From positions 62,001-126,000 of the forward strand of contig NZ_MVDE01000002.1 of NCBI RefSeq assembly GCF_002843385.1: a stretch of DNA of 64,000 bases, written 5' to 3'. Within the stretch, counting starts at the first letter, position 1; every line of letters begins with the position of its first letter. Below, one piece after another: positions 24,773 through 33,182 of the stretch. The translations under genes were made by a program, and so were the position numbers. Source of the DNA: Labilibaculum manganireducens. Lineage in GTDB: Bacteria > Bacteroidota > Bacteroidia > Bacteroidales > Marinifilaceae. The notes under the pieces are model-generated. The model was not told the DNA's origin. It saw only the letters and a program-made list of their open reading frames with translations, and did no database searches.

Positions 24773-26170
24773 TTAGTTTGGTCCTACAAAAGTTAGTTTA
24801 ACTTCTTCTATTAATCGTTTATCGGCATACACACCAATGGTAATTGGAATGTTATCGCTTGTAATTTCTTTTTGTGGTAAAATTGCGAAGAATACACCTT
24901 CTTTTATTGAACTTGCTTTGGCTTTTAATTCTTCTCCAATTACTCTAATAACACCTTCGTGATTCATAATCTTAAAATGAATAGGAACCTCGGCAACCGT
25001 TTTGTTAACAACTTTAAAGCTGTACATATTACTAATACCGCCTTCCTGAGGTTGATACATTAAGCCTGGAGTTCGCAGGATAACGGCTTCCAAATCGCTT
25101 CTGGAAGCAAATAAAGCAGCAACAATTCCCAGCAGAATGCACAGAACTATGGTATAAGCAATTTTACGGGCAGGCCATTTTTGTTTTTTGCCTTCGGCGA
25201 TATTTTTTTCAGAATCGAATCGAATTAAACCTTTTGGTTTTCCTATCCACTCCATTACAGAATTGCATTCATCTATGCATGCAGTACAGTTGATGCATTC
25301 CAATTGAGTCCCATCGCGCACATCAATTCCGGTAGGACAAACATCAACACACTGATAACAGTCAATACAATCTCCTTTGCCATCTTTTTTTCGATCTTCG
25401 CCAGCCTCCAGCGGAGCTCTTTCTTCGCCTCGTTTGTAATCGTAAGCAACAACTATCGAATTGGAGTCTAATAGTACACCCTGTAGTCTCCCATAAGGGC
25501 AAATCATCGAGCATACCTGCTCTCGCAATTTTGTAAAAACAAAGAACATAACGCCCGAGAACAAAACTGCCACAGTAAATCCAACGCTATGTTCGGATAT
25601 TGGGGCTTTCATTATTTCCAGCAATTGGTCAATTCCAATAATGTAGGATAAAAAGGCATTGGTGATTAAAAAGCATATTGCATAAAAAAGAATGATTTTC
25701 AAGCTCTTTTTCCAGAATTTAGTGAAATTCATTGGTTGGGAATCCAATTTGCGCTGTTGGCTTGGATTTCCTTCAATTAAGTACTCAATTCTTCTGAAAA
25801 TAAATTCTAAAAAAACAGTTTGCGGACAGGTCCAGCCACACCATATTCGACCATAGCTAACGGTAAATAGTACCACAAATACAAAAAGAGTAATCATGGA
25901 ATACAGGAAAAGATGAAAATCCTGGGGCCAAAAATGAACACCAAATAAAATGAATTTTCGCTCTAAAATATTCAACATCAGAAATGGCTCACCATTTAAC
26001 TTCACAAAAGGAATGGCAAATAACAAAAATAGTAAGGTATAGCTAACAATATTCCGATAGTTATATAATTTCCCTTTTGGTTTTTGTGCGTATACCCATC
26101 TGCGTTTTCCTGTCTCATTAAGAGTCGCAAGTTGGTCACGATAACCTGTGTATGGATTTTTAGGAGCCAT
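24773..26170 (-). CDS. ccoG: cbb3 maturation ferredoxin CcoG (RdxA/FixG)
   Basis: A 465-residue membrane protein with about five helices and two [4Fe-4S] motifs on the cytoplasmic side (CIDCYQCVDVCPTGIDVRDG and CINCTACIDECNSVM), plus a WCGWTCPQTVFLE motif in a loop. The C-terminal 120 residues form a beta-rich periplasmic domain. CcoG is linked to copper reduction for cbb3 biogenesis. A dense inverted repeat lies between it and ccoP. Confidence 0.92.
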   Translation of the reverse strand: MAPKNPYTGYRDQLATLNETGKRRWVYAQKPKGKLYNYRNIVSYTLLFLLFAIPFVKLNGEPFLMLNILERKFILFGVHFWPQDFHLFLYSMITLFVFVVLFTVSYGRIWCGWTCPQTVFLEFIFRRIEYLIEGNPSQQRKLDSQPMNFTKFWKKSLKIILFYAICFLITNAFLSYIIGIDQLLEIMKAPISEHSVGFTVAVLFSGVMFFVFTKLREQVCSMICPYGRLQGVLLDSNSIVVAYDYKRGEERAPLEAGEDRKKDGKGDCIDCYQCVDVCPTGIDVRDGTQLECINCTACIDECNSVMEWIGKPKGLIRFDSEKNIAEGKKQKWPARKIAYTIVLCILLGIVAALFASRSDLEAVILRTPGLMYQPQEGGISNMYSFKVVNKTVAEVPIHFKIMNHEGVIRVIGEELKAKASSIKEGVFFAILPQKEITSDNIPITIGVYADKRLIEEVKLTFVGPN

Positions 26171-26191
26171 TGTTGTTTTGTTTATGGATTA

Positions 26192-26252
26192 GTTACGAGC
26201 TTCAAGTCTCAAGCTGAATTACTTGAAACTTGTAACTAACAGCTTGAAGCTT
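26192..26252. repeat. Compound inverted repeat between ccoP and ccoG
   Basis: GTTACGAGCTTCAAGT (from 26192) pairs with ACTTGAAACTTGTAAC (to 26236) at 14 of 16 positions. AGCTTCAAG (26198-26206) and CTTGAAGCT (26243-26251) offer a competing stem. It resembles dispersed intergenic repeats of the AGCTTCAAG type. It could affect the relative expression of ccoP and ccoG. Confidence 0.6.
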
Positions 26253-26257
26253 AAATA

Positions 26258-26824
26258 TTATTCAACCAATTCACCCTGAGCGTCTTTTGCATTAGGAGGA
26301 TTTGTTCCCTGCAGTCCCATTATATAACTGGCAACCTGCAGCATTTGTTCAGGCGCCAATTGATTTTGCCAGGCTAACATCCCCTTCATAGGTTTTCCTA
26401 CTTTAATGATTTGATAAACATCTTTAAGACTGCCGCCATTCAACCAATATTTATCGGTAAGGTTAGGTCCAATTGCATTCCCTTCTCCCAAGGCTCCGTG
26501 ACATGCAATGCAGTTTTTGTCGTAGATGGCTTTTCCATTGTCCAAATCTGCCGGCGCAGTCATTAAAACAAGAGCATTCTCGTCAAAAGCAGTTTTCGGT
26601 TTATTTGCTTCGGCAAGAGCCATTTCCTTATTGTACTCTGCAATTTGTAAATCATCACCAAAAACATGATAACGAAACATGTATACTGCGGCAAAAACAA
26701 TTGTGATATAAAACAAGTAACGCCACCAAGTTGGCATTGGGTTGTTTAATTCTCTAATCCCATCATAATCATGATCGCTGATCAGATGCTCGTTTTCTTC
26801 TAAGAATTTATCTTTTTTCTCCAT
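26258..26824 (-). CDS. ccoP: cbb3 oxidase subunit III, monoheme CcoP
   Basis: A 188-residue protein with a cytoplasmic N-terminus containing NNPMPTWWRYLFY, one helix (about 33-51) and one periplasmic cytochrome c domain with CIACH at 105-109 and a Met in KPMKGMLAW. Proteobacterial CcoP has two hemes. Only one is present here, giving a shorter electron relay into CcoO. It lies 23 bp after ccoQ. Confidence 0.9.
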   Translation of the reverse strand: MEKKDKFLEENEHLISDHDYDGIRELNNPMPTWWRYLFYITIVFAAVYMFRYHVFGDDLQIAEYNKEMALAEANKPKTAFDENALVLMTAPADLDNGKAIYDKNCIACHGALGEGNAIGPNLTDKYWLNGGSLKDVYQIIKVGKPMKGMLAWQNQLAPEQMLQVASYIMGLQGTNPPNAKDAQGELVE

Positions 26825-26847
26825 TTTATCTTGATTTTTGGGCCTGT

Positions 26848-27048
26848 TTATTCTTTTGCTTCCGATGATGGATTTACACCATCCTCGTCAAGAGCATAAC
26901 TTTCCATTTCCGTAAAGAATTCTTTGTTGCTTTTTTTGAAAGTCCACCAAAGCATTCCTGCGAAGAACAGGAAGAAAATCAGTAATGAGATGCTTGGGAA
27001 AAAACCAACATCAGCAATGCCTTGTAAATAATGACTAACTATTTTCAT
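26848..27048 (-). CDS. ccoQ: cbb3 small subunit CcoQ (FixQ)
   Basis: A 66-residue single-helix protein (about residues 17-34) with WWTFKKSNKEFF after the helix, the CcoQ pattern. It helps stabilise the interaction of CcoP with the core. Copy 4 of the leader element ends at its ATG, so unlike the rest of the operon it is not tightly coupled to ccoNO. Confidence 0.8.
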   Translation of the reverse strand: MKIVSHYLQGIADVGFFPSISLLIFFLFFAGMLWWTFKKSNKEFFTEMESYALDEDGVNPSSEAKE

Positions 27049-27161
27049 GTGTTTATAATTTTAAGTTTTTGTCATATAGCCTGTCCCGAACTTGTTTCGG
27101 GAGAACTTACCATTATAATCATTTCCCTGTGTGTAGAAAGCTTTATACATGGACGTTTCAT
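27049..27161 (-). repeat. Intergenic leader element, copy 4 (with palindrome)
   Basis: Read on the minus strand, this 113-bp unit begins ATGAAACGTCCATG, contains TATAAAGCTTTC and the 19-bp palindrome (27084-27102), and ends AAACTTAAAATTATAAACAC directly before the ccoQ start codon. An 88-bp stretch without features (27162-27249) separates it from the ccoNO stop. The small frame from its first ATG stops at the TGA in CTATATGACAAA. Confidence 0.85.
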
Positions 27162-27249
27162 TTATTTTTTTTTAGATAGGTGATCTGAGAAGTGAGGTAA
27201 AATCACTATAAAAGTATTTTTCTCATTTCTCACACCTAATATCTGATAT

Positions 27250-29379
27250 CTATTTTTGCACCGAAATATCTCTGCCCAAGCGTTGCAGATACGCAATTAC
27301 AGCTAATATTTCTTTATCACTAGCTACTTCAATACCCGATTTTTTAAGATCGGCAGCAATTTCTTCTGCTTGTTTCTTCAAATCGTCATTGGCAATTTGA
27401 TCGTATCCTTCAGCATATGGCACACCTAAAGTGGTCATCGCCCGAATTTTTGCCGGAGTTGATGAAGTATCCAATACGTCTTTTATCAGCCAGGGATATT
27501 TAGGCATAATGGATTGAGCATTCATTTTTTGCGGATCCAACATATGGTTAAAATGCCAAACATTAGTTTTGTACATTTTTCCACCGGGAACACCTTCGCG
27601 GGCCAAATCCGGACCAGTACGTTTCGATCCCCACAAGTGCGGATGATCGTAAACCGATTCGCCTGCTTTTGAATACTCACCATATCGTTCTGTTTCTGAA
27701 CGGAACGGACGAACCATTTGGGAGTGACAAGTATTACAGCCTTCACGGATATAAATATCTCTACCCTGCAACTCAAGAGGAGTATAAGGTTTTACACTCT
27801 CGATGGTCGGGATATTTGATTTGATCAGGTACGTTGGGATAATTTCAAAAGCACCACCAATTAAGATCGCAACTGTAGCCAAAATCATAAACTGAACAGG
27901 TTTTCTTTCCAGCCAACGGTGTAAACCTTCACTATTGCTGCGTTTTGTGTCGGTAACAATAGCAGGAGCCGAAGCTTCTTCATTGTCTGTGCATTTACCG
28001 GATGCGGCAGTTTTTAATAGATTATAAACCATTAAGAACAGTCCGGAGAAGTAAAGAAGTCCTCCTAAAACTCTGACGTGATACATTGGCAGAATCTGAG
28101 TGACAGTTTCTAAGAAATTAGGATAAGCCAACAATCCGTCCGGAGTGAATTCTTTCCACATTAGGGTTTGAACAATGGCACCCCAATACAATGGAAGCGC
28201 ATAAAAAATCATTCCTAATGTTCCAACCCAGAAGTGTGCATTGGCTAATTTTTCAGAGTACAGTTTGGTATTCCACATTTTTGGGAACAAGTAGTACAAC
28301 ATTCCAAAAGTAAGGAAGCCATTCCAGCCCATTGCTCCAATGTGAACGTGAGCAATCGTCCAGTCGGTATAGTGTGTCAGTGAATTTACCCATTTAAGAG
28401 ACATCATCGGGCCTTCAAAGGTCGACATTCCGTAACAAGTTACAGCAACCACCATAAATTTTAGAGTTGCACTGTCGCGAACTTTATCCCAGGCACCGCG
28501 AAGTGTAAGCAGTCCGTTAAACATTCCTCCCCACGAAGGAGCAAGTAACATGATTGAGAAAACAACACCTAAAGATTGCGCCCAATCCGGTAACGAGGTA
28601 TAAAGTAAGTGATGAGGTCCGGCCCAGATATAAAGAAAAACCAATGCCCAGAAGTGAATAATCGAAAGTCGGTAGGAATACACCGGACGATTGGCTGCTT
28701 TGGGCAGGAAATAGTACATTAAACCTAAATAGGGTGTAGTCAGGAAAAATGCAACTGCATTGTGACCATACCACCACTGCACCAAAGCATCCTGCACACC
28801 GGCATAAACAGGATATGACTGAATCCAGCTGTAAGGCAGGGAGATTGAATTACCTATATGAAGAACGGCAACTGTTACAAAAGTTGCGATATAAAACCAT
28901 ATGGCAACATAAAGGTGATCGGCTCTTCTTCTTAGAATGGTACCAAACATGTTCCAGCCAAACACAACCCAAATAATAGTAATGGCAATATCGATCGGCC
29001 ATTCCAACTCAGCATATTCTTTACTGGTAGTGATTCCTAAAACAAAGGTGACAGCCGCCGAAACAATTATGGCCTGCCATCCCCAGAAATGGATCCAACT
29101 AAGTCTGTCATTAAACATTCTGGCTTTCAATAAGCGCTGAAGTGAATAATAAACTGCGGTAAATATTCCATTCCCAACAAATGCAAAAATTACTGCATTG
29201 GTGTGAATCGGACGAATTCTACCAAAAGAGGTATAAGCCAGATTGAAATTAAAAATCGGGAATGCCAATTGCAGTGCTGCCAAAAGCCCTACCAGCATTC
29301 CAACTACTCCCCAAAGAATGGTTGCGTAGGCGAAAAATTTCACGATTTTGTTATCGTACGAAAAATGTTGTGTTTCCAT
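27250..29379 (-). CDS. ccoNO: cbb3 oxidase subunits I and II fused (CcoN-CcoO)
   Basis: A 709-residue fusion. Residues 1 to about 470 are CcoN, with 12 helices and the heme/CuB ligand regions (HTNAVIFAFVGNG, WWYGHNAVAFFLT, WAGPHHLLYT, HVHIGAMGWNGF). A linker and a helix (about 492-515) lead into CcoO with CNTCH at 548-552 followed by SQMVRPFRSE. Fusion of the two subunits is seen in other Bacteroidota. It is the high-affinity oxidase core for low oxygen. It lies 4 bp downstream of ccoS. Confidence 0.95.
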   Translation of the reverse strand: METQHFSYDNKIVKFFAYATILWGVVGMLVGLLAALQLAFPIFNFNLAYTSFGRIRPIHTNAVIFAFVGNGIFTAVYYSLQRLLKARMFNDRLSWIHFWGWQAIIVSAAVTFVLGITTSKEYAELEWPIDIAITIIWVVFGWNMFGTILRRRADHLYVAIWFYIATFVTVAVLHIGNSISLPYSWIQSYPVYAGVQDALVQWWYGHNAVAFFLTTPYLGLMYYFLPKAANRPVYSYRLSIIHFWALVFLYIWAGPHHLLYTSLPDWAQSLGVVFSIMLLAPSWGGMFNGLLTLRGAWDKVRDSATLKFMVVAVTCYGMSTFEGPMMSLKWVNSLTHYTDWTIAHVHIGAMGWNGFLTFGMLYYLFPKMWNTKLYSEKLANAHFWVGTLGMIFYALPLYWGAIVQTLMWKEFTPDGLLAYPNFLETVTQILPMYHVRVLGGLLYFSGLFLMVYNLLKTAASGKCTDNEEASAPAIVTDTKRSNSEGLHRWLERKPVQFMILATVAILIGGAFEIIPTYLIKSNIPTIESVKPYTPLELQGRDIYIREGCNTCHSQMVRPFRSETERYGEYSKAGESVYDHPHLWGSKRTGPDLAREGVPGGKMYKTNVWHFNHMLDPQKMNAQSIMPKYPWLIKDVLDTSSTPAKIRAMTTLGVPYAEGYDQIANDDLKKQAEEIAADLKKSGIEVASDKEILAVIAYLQRLGRDISVQK

Positions 29380-29383
29380 TAAA

Positions 29384-29593
29384 TTAAGATTTATGGTTTT
29401 TCTTAGTTGTATCCTTTTCTATTTGTTTTTTTTCTTCTTTTTGCGCTTCATTTTCCTGATCGTCGAATAAAATTCGAACAGATGGGGAATAAGAATCATC
29501 ATATTGTCCTTTCTTTACAGCCCAAAGGAATCCGACAAGAAATCCTCCTGCTACAAGCATGCTAACACCTATCAAAACGAACAATACACTCAT
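29384..29593 (-). CDS. ccoS: cbb3 maturation protein CcoS
   Basis: A 69-residue single-helix protein (about 4-27) with the CcoS hallmark FLWAVKKGQYDD and a charged tail. It is needed for cofactor insertion into CcoN. It lies between ccoI (7-bp gap) and ccoNO (4-bp gap). Confidence 0.88.
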   Translation of the reverse strand: MSVLFVLIGVSMLVAGGFLVGFLWAVKKGQYDDSYSPSVRILFDDQENEAQKEEKKQIEKDTTKKNHKS

Positions 29594-29600
29594 TTACTAT

Positions 29601-32072
29601 TTAATTTAGTTGAACCGATTTTTTTAGAAAAACAGATGTTTTTGCTTCTTTAATATTCGATTTGGTTTTATTATTTATCTCTTTCGATTTAGCAATGTAA
29701 TTGGTTGTAAAAGTTGCAAAAGCCACCACCGAGATGGAACTGATTGGCATTAGCAGAGCCGCAACAATAGGCGATAAGATTCCTTGTACTGCGAAATACA
29801 ATCCAAATAAATTGTAAAGAAAGGAGAGTATGAAACTTAGTTTTACTATCCAAACACTTTTTGCTGATATTTTTAGGAAGTACTTTAACTCTTGAAATTT
29901 TGAAGCTTCCAAAATAGCATCGCATGCAGGCGAAAAATGGTAAATGTCATCGGCAATTGAAATACCAACATCGCTGGTTTTTAATGCTCCGGCATCATTT
30001 AATCCATCACCAATCATTAACACACACTTGTTTTGTTTTTTTAAATTATTGATGTATTCCAATTTATCATTTGGCGACTGATTGAACCTGATAATTGATG
30101 TTGTTGGAAATATCTGTTTCAGATTTTCCATTTCCGAATCATTATCACCCGATAAAATGTGCAGATCGTATTTAGGAGCCAGTTCGTTTATTAATTCTGA
30201 CAAACCGGTTCTGTATTGATTACTCAAAGAGAAATGTCCCTTTATTTTTCCATCTGCCGAAAGGTAAACTTCAGTGTTTAAAGAACTGGTTTCTGTTTTT
30301 CCTTCCCGAATAAATTTTGCAGAGCCCAACTTAATTTTCCGGCCATTAATTGTACCCGAAATTCCCATTGATGGCAATTCAGTATAGTCAGCAACCGTTT
30401 CGGGCGGAATACTTTTGTAAAATTCGTACAAAGTAGAACTTAGAACATGAGTAGAATGTCTGGTTAATGATTTTACTGCGATTTTGTCATCATCACTTAA
30501 TGCATCTCCATGAAATTTAACCTTTACCTCATCGGCTTGTGTTATCGTTCCTGTTTTGTCAAAAACGATGGTGGTGATTGAATTCAATTTTTCGACCACT
30601 GCCGAGCTTTTTAGATAGATTCCCATTCTGCCCATCAATCGCATGGTGTTTCCCATAGCGAAAGGAGCGGAGAGAGCCAGTGCGCACGGACAGGCAACAA
30701 TCAGAACCGAAGTAAAGGCAAAAACAGCTTTGCCTGAATCATTTATCAGCCAGTAGATTCCTGCAAACAGTCCAATTGCAATAATTACAATGGTGAAATA
30801 TTTGCTGATCTGATCGATTAATGAGTTTAGTTTGGTATTTGAAGAATCCTCACCTTCAAATTGATTCCACAATTGGGTCAAACGACTTTGAATTACATCT
30901 TTTTCGATTGTCAGTTCAATGGCGCTTCCCATTTGTTTTCCCCCTGCAAAAACGGCGTCGCCGCTTTCTTTAAATACAGGTTTCGATTCACCGGTTACAA
31001 AGCTGTAATCAATTTGGGCTTCTCCCTTCATTAAAATACCATCGGCAGGAATCAATTCCTGATTACGGATTAATATGATGTCGCCTTTTTCCAGTTTTTC
31101 GATAGGAGTACTTATCTCAATTCCGTTTTCCAATTTACTTACCGCAACCGGAAAGTAAGATCGATAATCCCGTTCGAACGAGAGTGCCTGATATGTTCTG
31201 TTTTGATACCACTTTCCTATTAAGAGAAAGAAAATTAATCCGGTAAGGGAATCCATATAACCAGCTCCCGAACCGCTGAAAATCTCAATACTACTTTGAA
31301 TAAAGAGCATCAGTATTCCCATCGAAATAGGAACATCAATATTAATAAATTTGTGTTTTATTGCCTTTCCGGCAGATAGCAGATAATCACTTCCGCTGTA
31401 AAAGAAAACAGGTAAAACAAGGAAGAAATTCATCATCCCAAAAAATTCTTTGAAATGAGTTTCCAAATACTCATGACCCGGAACGTATTCGGGCAAGCTT
31501 AAAAGCATGATGTTTCCAAAACAAAATCCGGCAATACCGATTTTGTAAAGAAGACTTTTGTTTACTTCTTCATTTTGTTTTAATTGTAATTTATCAAGAG
31601 TAATCTCAGGAATATAATGAATGGAAGAAAGTAATTCAGCCAATTCTCTAATTGATATTTCATCGGAATTAAATGTAATGGCCACTTCTTTCTTAACGAA
31701 ATTGACCATCGACTTAATAACTCCCTGATTTAAAATATTGAGATGTTCCAACAGCCAAATACAAGAACTACAATGTATGCTTGGGATATAAAGAGTTATT
31801 TTTCTGATATTTCCTTCTGCGAATTCATAAAGTTGCTCTGCAATTTCGTTGTCATCTAAAAAAGCAAATTTCTCTTTGTATTTTCCGGCTTCAATTTTAA
31901 TTCCAGGGTTTGATTCAAAATCGTAGTAGGTACAAAGTTCATTTTCGTGCAAAATCTGATATACAGTAGAACAACCATTGCAGCAAAATGGCTTCTCATC
32001 CCAAATTACGGGATGTGAACCACAGTCGTCGCCACAGTGTACACAAATGTGTTTTTTTGATTCTTCCTGCAT
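29601..32072 (-). CDS. ccoI: Copper-translocating P1B-type ATPase CcoI (FixI)
   Basis: An 823-residue ATPase. The frame can be extended to a TTG at 32081, but the ATG at 32072-32070 is the better start. The Cys-rich N-terminus (CVHCGDDC, FCCNGC) is followed by an HMA-like domain with CSSC, eight helices, the CPC metal-binding motif in ACPCALALS, the phosphorylation site DKTGTIT and the hinge GDGLNDAGAL. CcoI-type ATPases export copper slowly for the CuB site of CcoN. It is the first gene of the cbb3 operon. A divergent small membrane gene starts only 41 bp upstream. Confidence 0.93.
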   Translation of the reverse strand: MQEESKKHICVHCGDDCGSHPVIWDEKPFCCNGCSTVYQILHENELCTYYDFESNPGIKIEAGKYKEKFAFLDDNEIAEQLYEFAEGNIRKITLYIPSIHCSSCIWLLEHLNILNQGVIKSMVNFVKKEVAITFNSDEISIRELAELLSSIHYIPEITLDKLQLKQNEEVNKSLLYKIGIAGFCFGNIMLLSLPEYVPGHEYLETHFKEFFGMMNFFLVLPVFFYSGSDYLLSAGKAIKHKFINIDVPISMGILMLFIQSSIEIFSGSGAGYMDSLTGLIFFLLIGKWYQNRTYQALSFERDYRSYFPVAVSKLENGIEISTPIEKLEKGDIILIRNQELIPADGILMKGEAQIDYSFVTGESKPVFKESGDAVFAGGKQMGSAIELTIEKDVIQSRLTQLWNQFEGEDSSNTKLNSLIDQISKYFTIVIIAIGLFAGIYWLINDSGKAVFAFTSVLIVACPCALALSAPFAMGNTMRLMGRMGIYLKSSAVVEKLNSITTIVFDKTGTITQADEVKVKFHGDALSDDDKIAVKSLTRHSTHVLSSTLYEFYKSIPPETVADYTELPSMGISGTINGRKIKLGSAKFIREGKTETSSLNTEVYLSADGKIKGHFSLSNQYRTGLSELINELAPKYDLHILSGDNDSEMENLKQIFPTTSIIRFNQSPNDKLEYINNLKKQNKCVLMIGDGLNDAGALKTSDVGISIADDIYHFSPACDAILEASKFQELKYFLKISAKSVWIVKLSFILSFLYNLFGLYFAVQGILSPIVAALLMPISSISVVAFATFTTNYIAKSKEINNKTKSNIKEAKTSVFLKKSVQLN

Positions 32073-32113
32073 TTTCACCAACTTGCAGACCTTACAGTCT
32101 TAGATTATTTGAT

Positions 32114-32245
32114 ATGAAATCTGATTCAACTCTTGTTTACATTATAGCTGGAATTACAGCTCTTCACTTTTTAGTGGGGATGGGATACCTTTTGTATAAA
32201 TTAGGTGCACCATCAAAAAAGAAGAAAGAGAATGATTCCGAGTAG
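32114..32245 (+). CDS. 43-aa single-helix membrane protein
   Basis: A small protein starting MKSDSTLVYIIAG, with one helix (about residues 8-29) and a Lys-rich tail (PSKKKKENDSE), so the N-terminus is probably outside. The frame is open further upstream, but that part overlaps ccoI antisense, so the ATG at 32114 is chosen. It is wedged between the divergent ccoI start and the convergent cytochrome stop (3-bp gap). No family was recognised. The position suggests a small accessory subunit of a respiratory complex. Confidence 0.6.
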   Translation: MKSDSTLVYIIAGITALHFLVGMGYLLYKLGAPSKKKKENDSE

Positions 32246-32248
32246 TTT

Positions 32249-33169
32249 TTATTCTTTGTTTTTTGCGAGTTTAGGTAGTTGAATTAGTTGAAATAGTATC
32301 AGAAAGATAACTCCCCAAATGCAGATGACTCCACCAACATAGCTGAAAATAATCCATATCGGAGCATTTGCCCGGGTTCCCCACATAGCTCTTTCATCCA
32401 AAGGATTTACCGGGTTGGTCGGTATACCAAGGCTGGCAATTCTATCAACAATTACTTCTCCATAGTAGGCATCATCGGTTACTTTGGCTAAAAGATTCAC
32501 ATGTCCTTCACGATCGCCGGGTAAATCTTCCGGAAATTGAACACTGACTTCCCCTTTTTCGTTTGTGTATGCATCGTCGCCCGAAATATCTAAATAGCCA
32601 AAGTTTCTTTTCACCTTAACGCTTAGTTCAATGCCTTGCAAGGCAACACGATCACCTTTTGCAGTAACACCTGTTAGGTTAGCTAATATTCTTTTGTTCT
32701 CATTATTGATGTCTAAAAGAAGTTTCACATCAGTTACTTCAGGATTTTTCACCTCTGCAATTTTCTTGCTTTCCTTTTTATTCTGATCGAAAGAGCGCAG
32801 ATAGGTAATAACCATCCATTTGTCCTCGTCACTTAAAGTTTTTTCGAAAGTGGGCATTGCGCCATTGCCTTTGTTAACCTTGTAATAGATTTCTCCATCT
32901 GTTTGGATTAAAAATGCCTGCGATCCTAGATCGGAAGGAGCAACTGGTTGAAGAGGCAGCATGTTTCCCATGGCAGCATCACCATGACAGGACTTGCAAT
33001 TAATATTGTAAATCTTTTTACCAGAACTAATATTTCTTGTGCTGGCCTCGTAAGGATTTTGTTTCTTTTTCGACGATACTGGTGCCTGCCATTTTTGGGC
33101 ATTTACAACAGAGGCGGTGAATACAAAAAGTAGAAACAAACTGGCAATTATTTTGATAGCATTTTTCAT
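32249..33169 (-). CDS. Membrane-anchored monoheme cytochrome c of the NrfD module
   Basis: A 306-residue protein starting MKNAIKIIASLFLLF, whose signal peptide ends near residue 24. In-frame starts upstream (ATG at 33178, TTG at 33193) overlap or crowd the preceding gene. CKSCH at 58-62 with GAMPTFEKTL as the Met ligand region forms a cytochrome c domain of about 100 residues. A beta-rich domain of about 130 residues follows (NLTGVTAKGDRVALQGIEL, QFPEDLPGDREGHVN), and one C-terminal helix (about 275-298) anchors the protein. It is last in an operon with an FeS protein and an NrfD protein and is probably their electron acceptor. Confidence 0.85.
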   Translation of the reverse strand: MKNAIKIIASLFLLFVFTASVVNAQKWQAPVSSKKKQNPYEASTRNISSGKKIYNINCKSCHGDAAMGNMLPLQPVAPSDLGSQAFLIQTDGEIYYKVNKGNGAMPTFEKTLSDEDKWMVITYLRSFDQNKKESKKIAEVKNPEVTDVKLLLDINNENKRILANLTGVTAKGDRVALQGIELSVKVKRNFGYLDISGDDAYTNEKGEVSVQFPEDLPGDREGHVNLLAKVTDDAYYGEVIVDRIASLGIPTNPVNPLDERAMWGTRANAPIWIIFSYVGGVICIWGVIFLILFQLIQLPKLAKNKE

Positions 33170-33182
33170 TGTTTGCATGTTT

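Noticed and set aside
31988-32113. Upstream extension of the 43-aa membrane protein
   Set aside because: It is antisense to the start of ccoI and composed of non-conserved residues. The ATG at 32114 gives a coherent small membrane protein.
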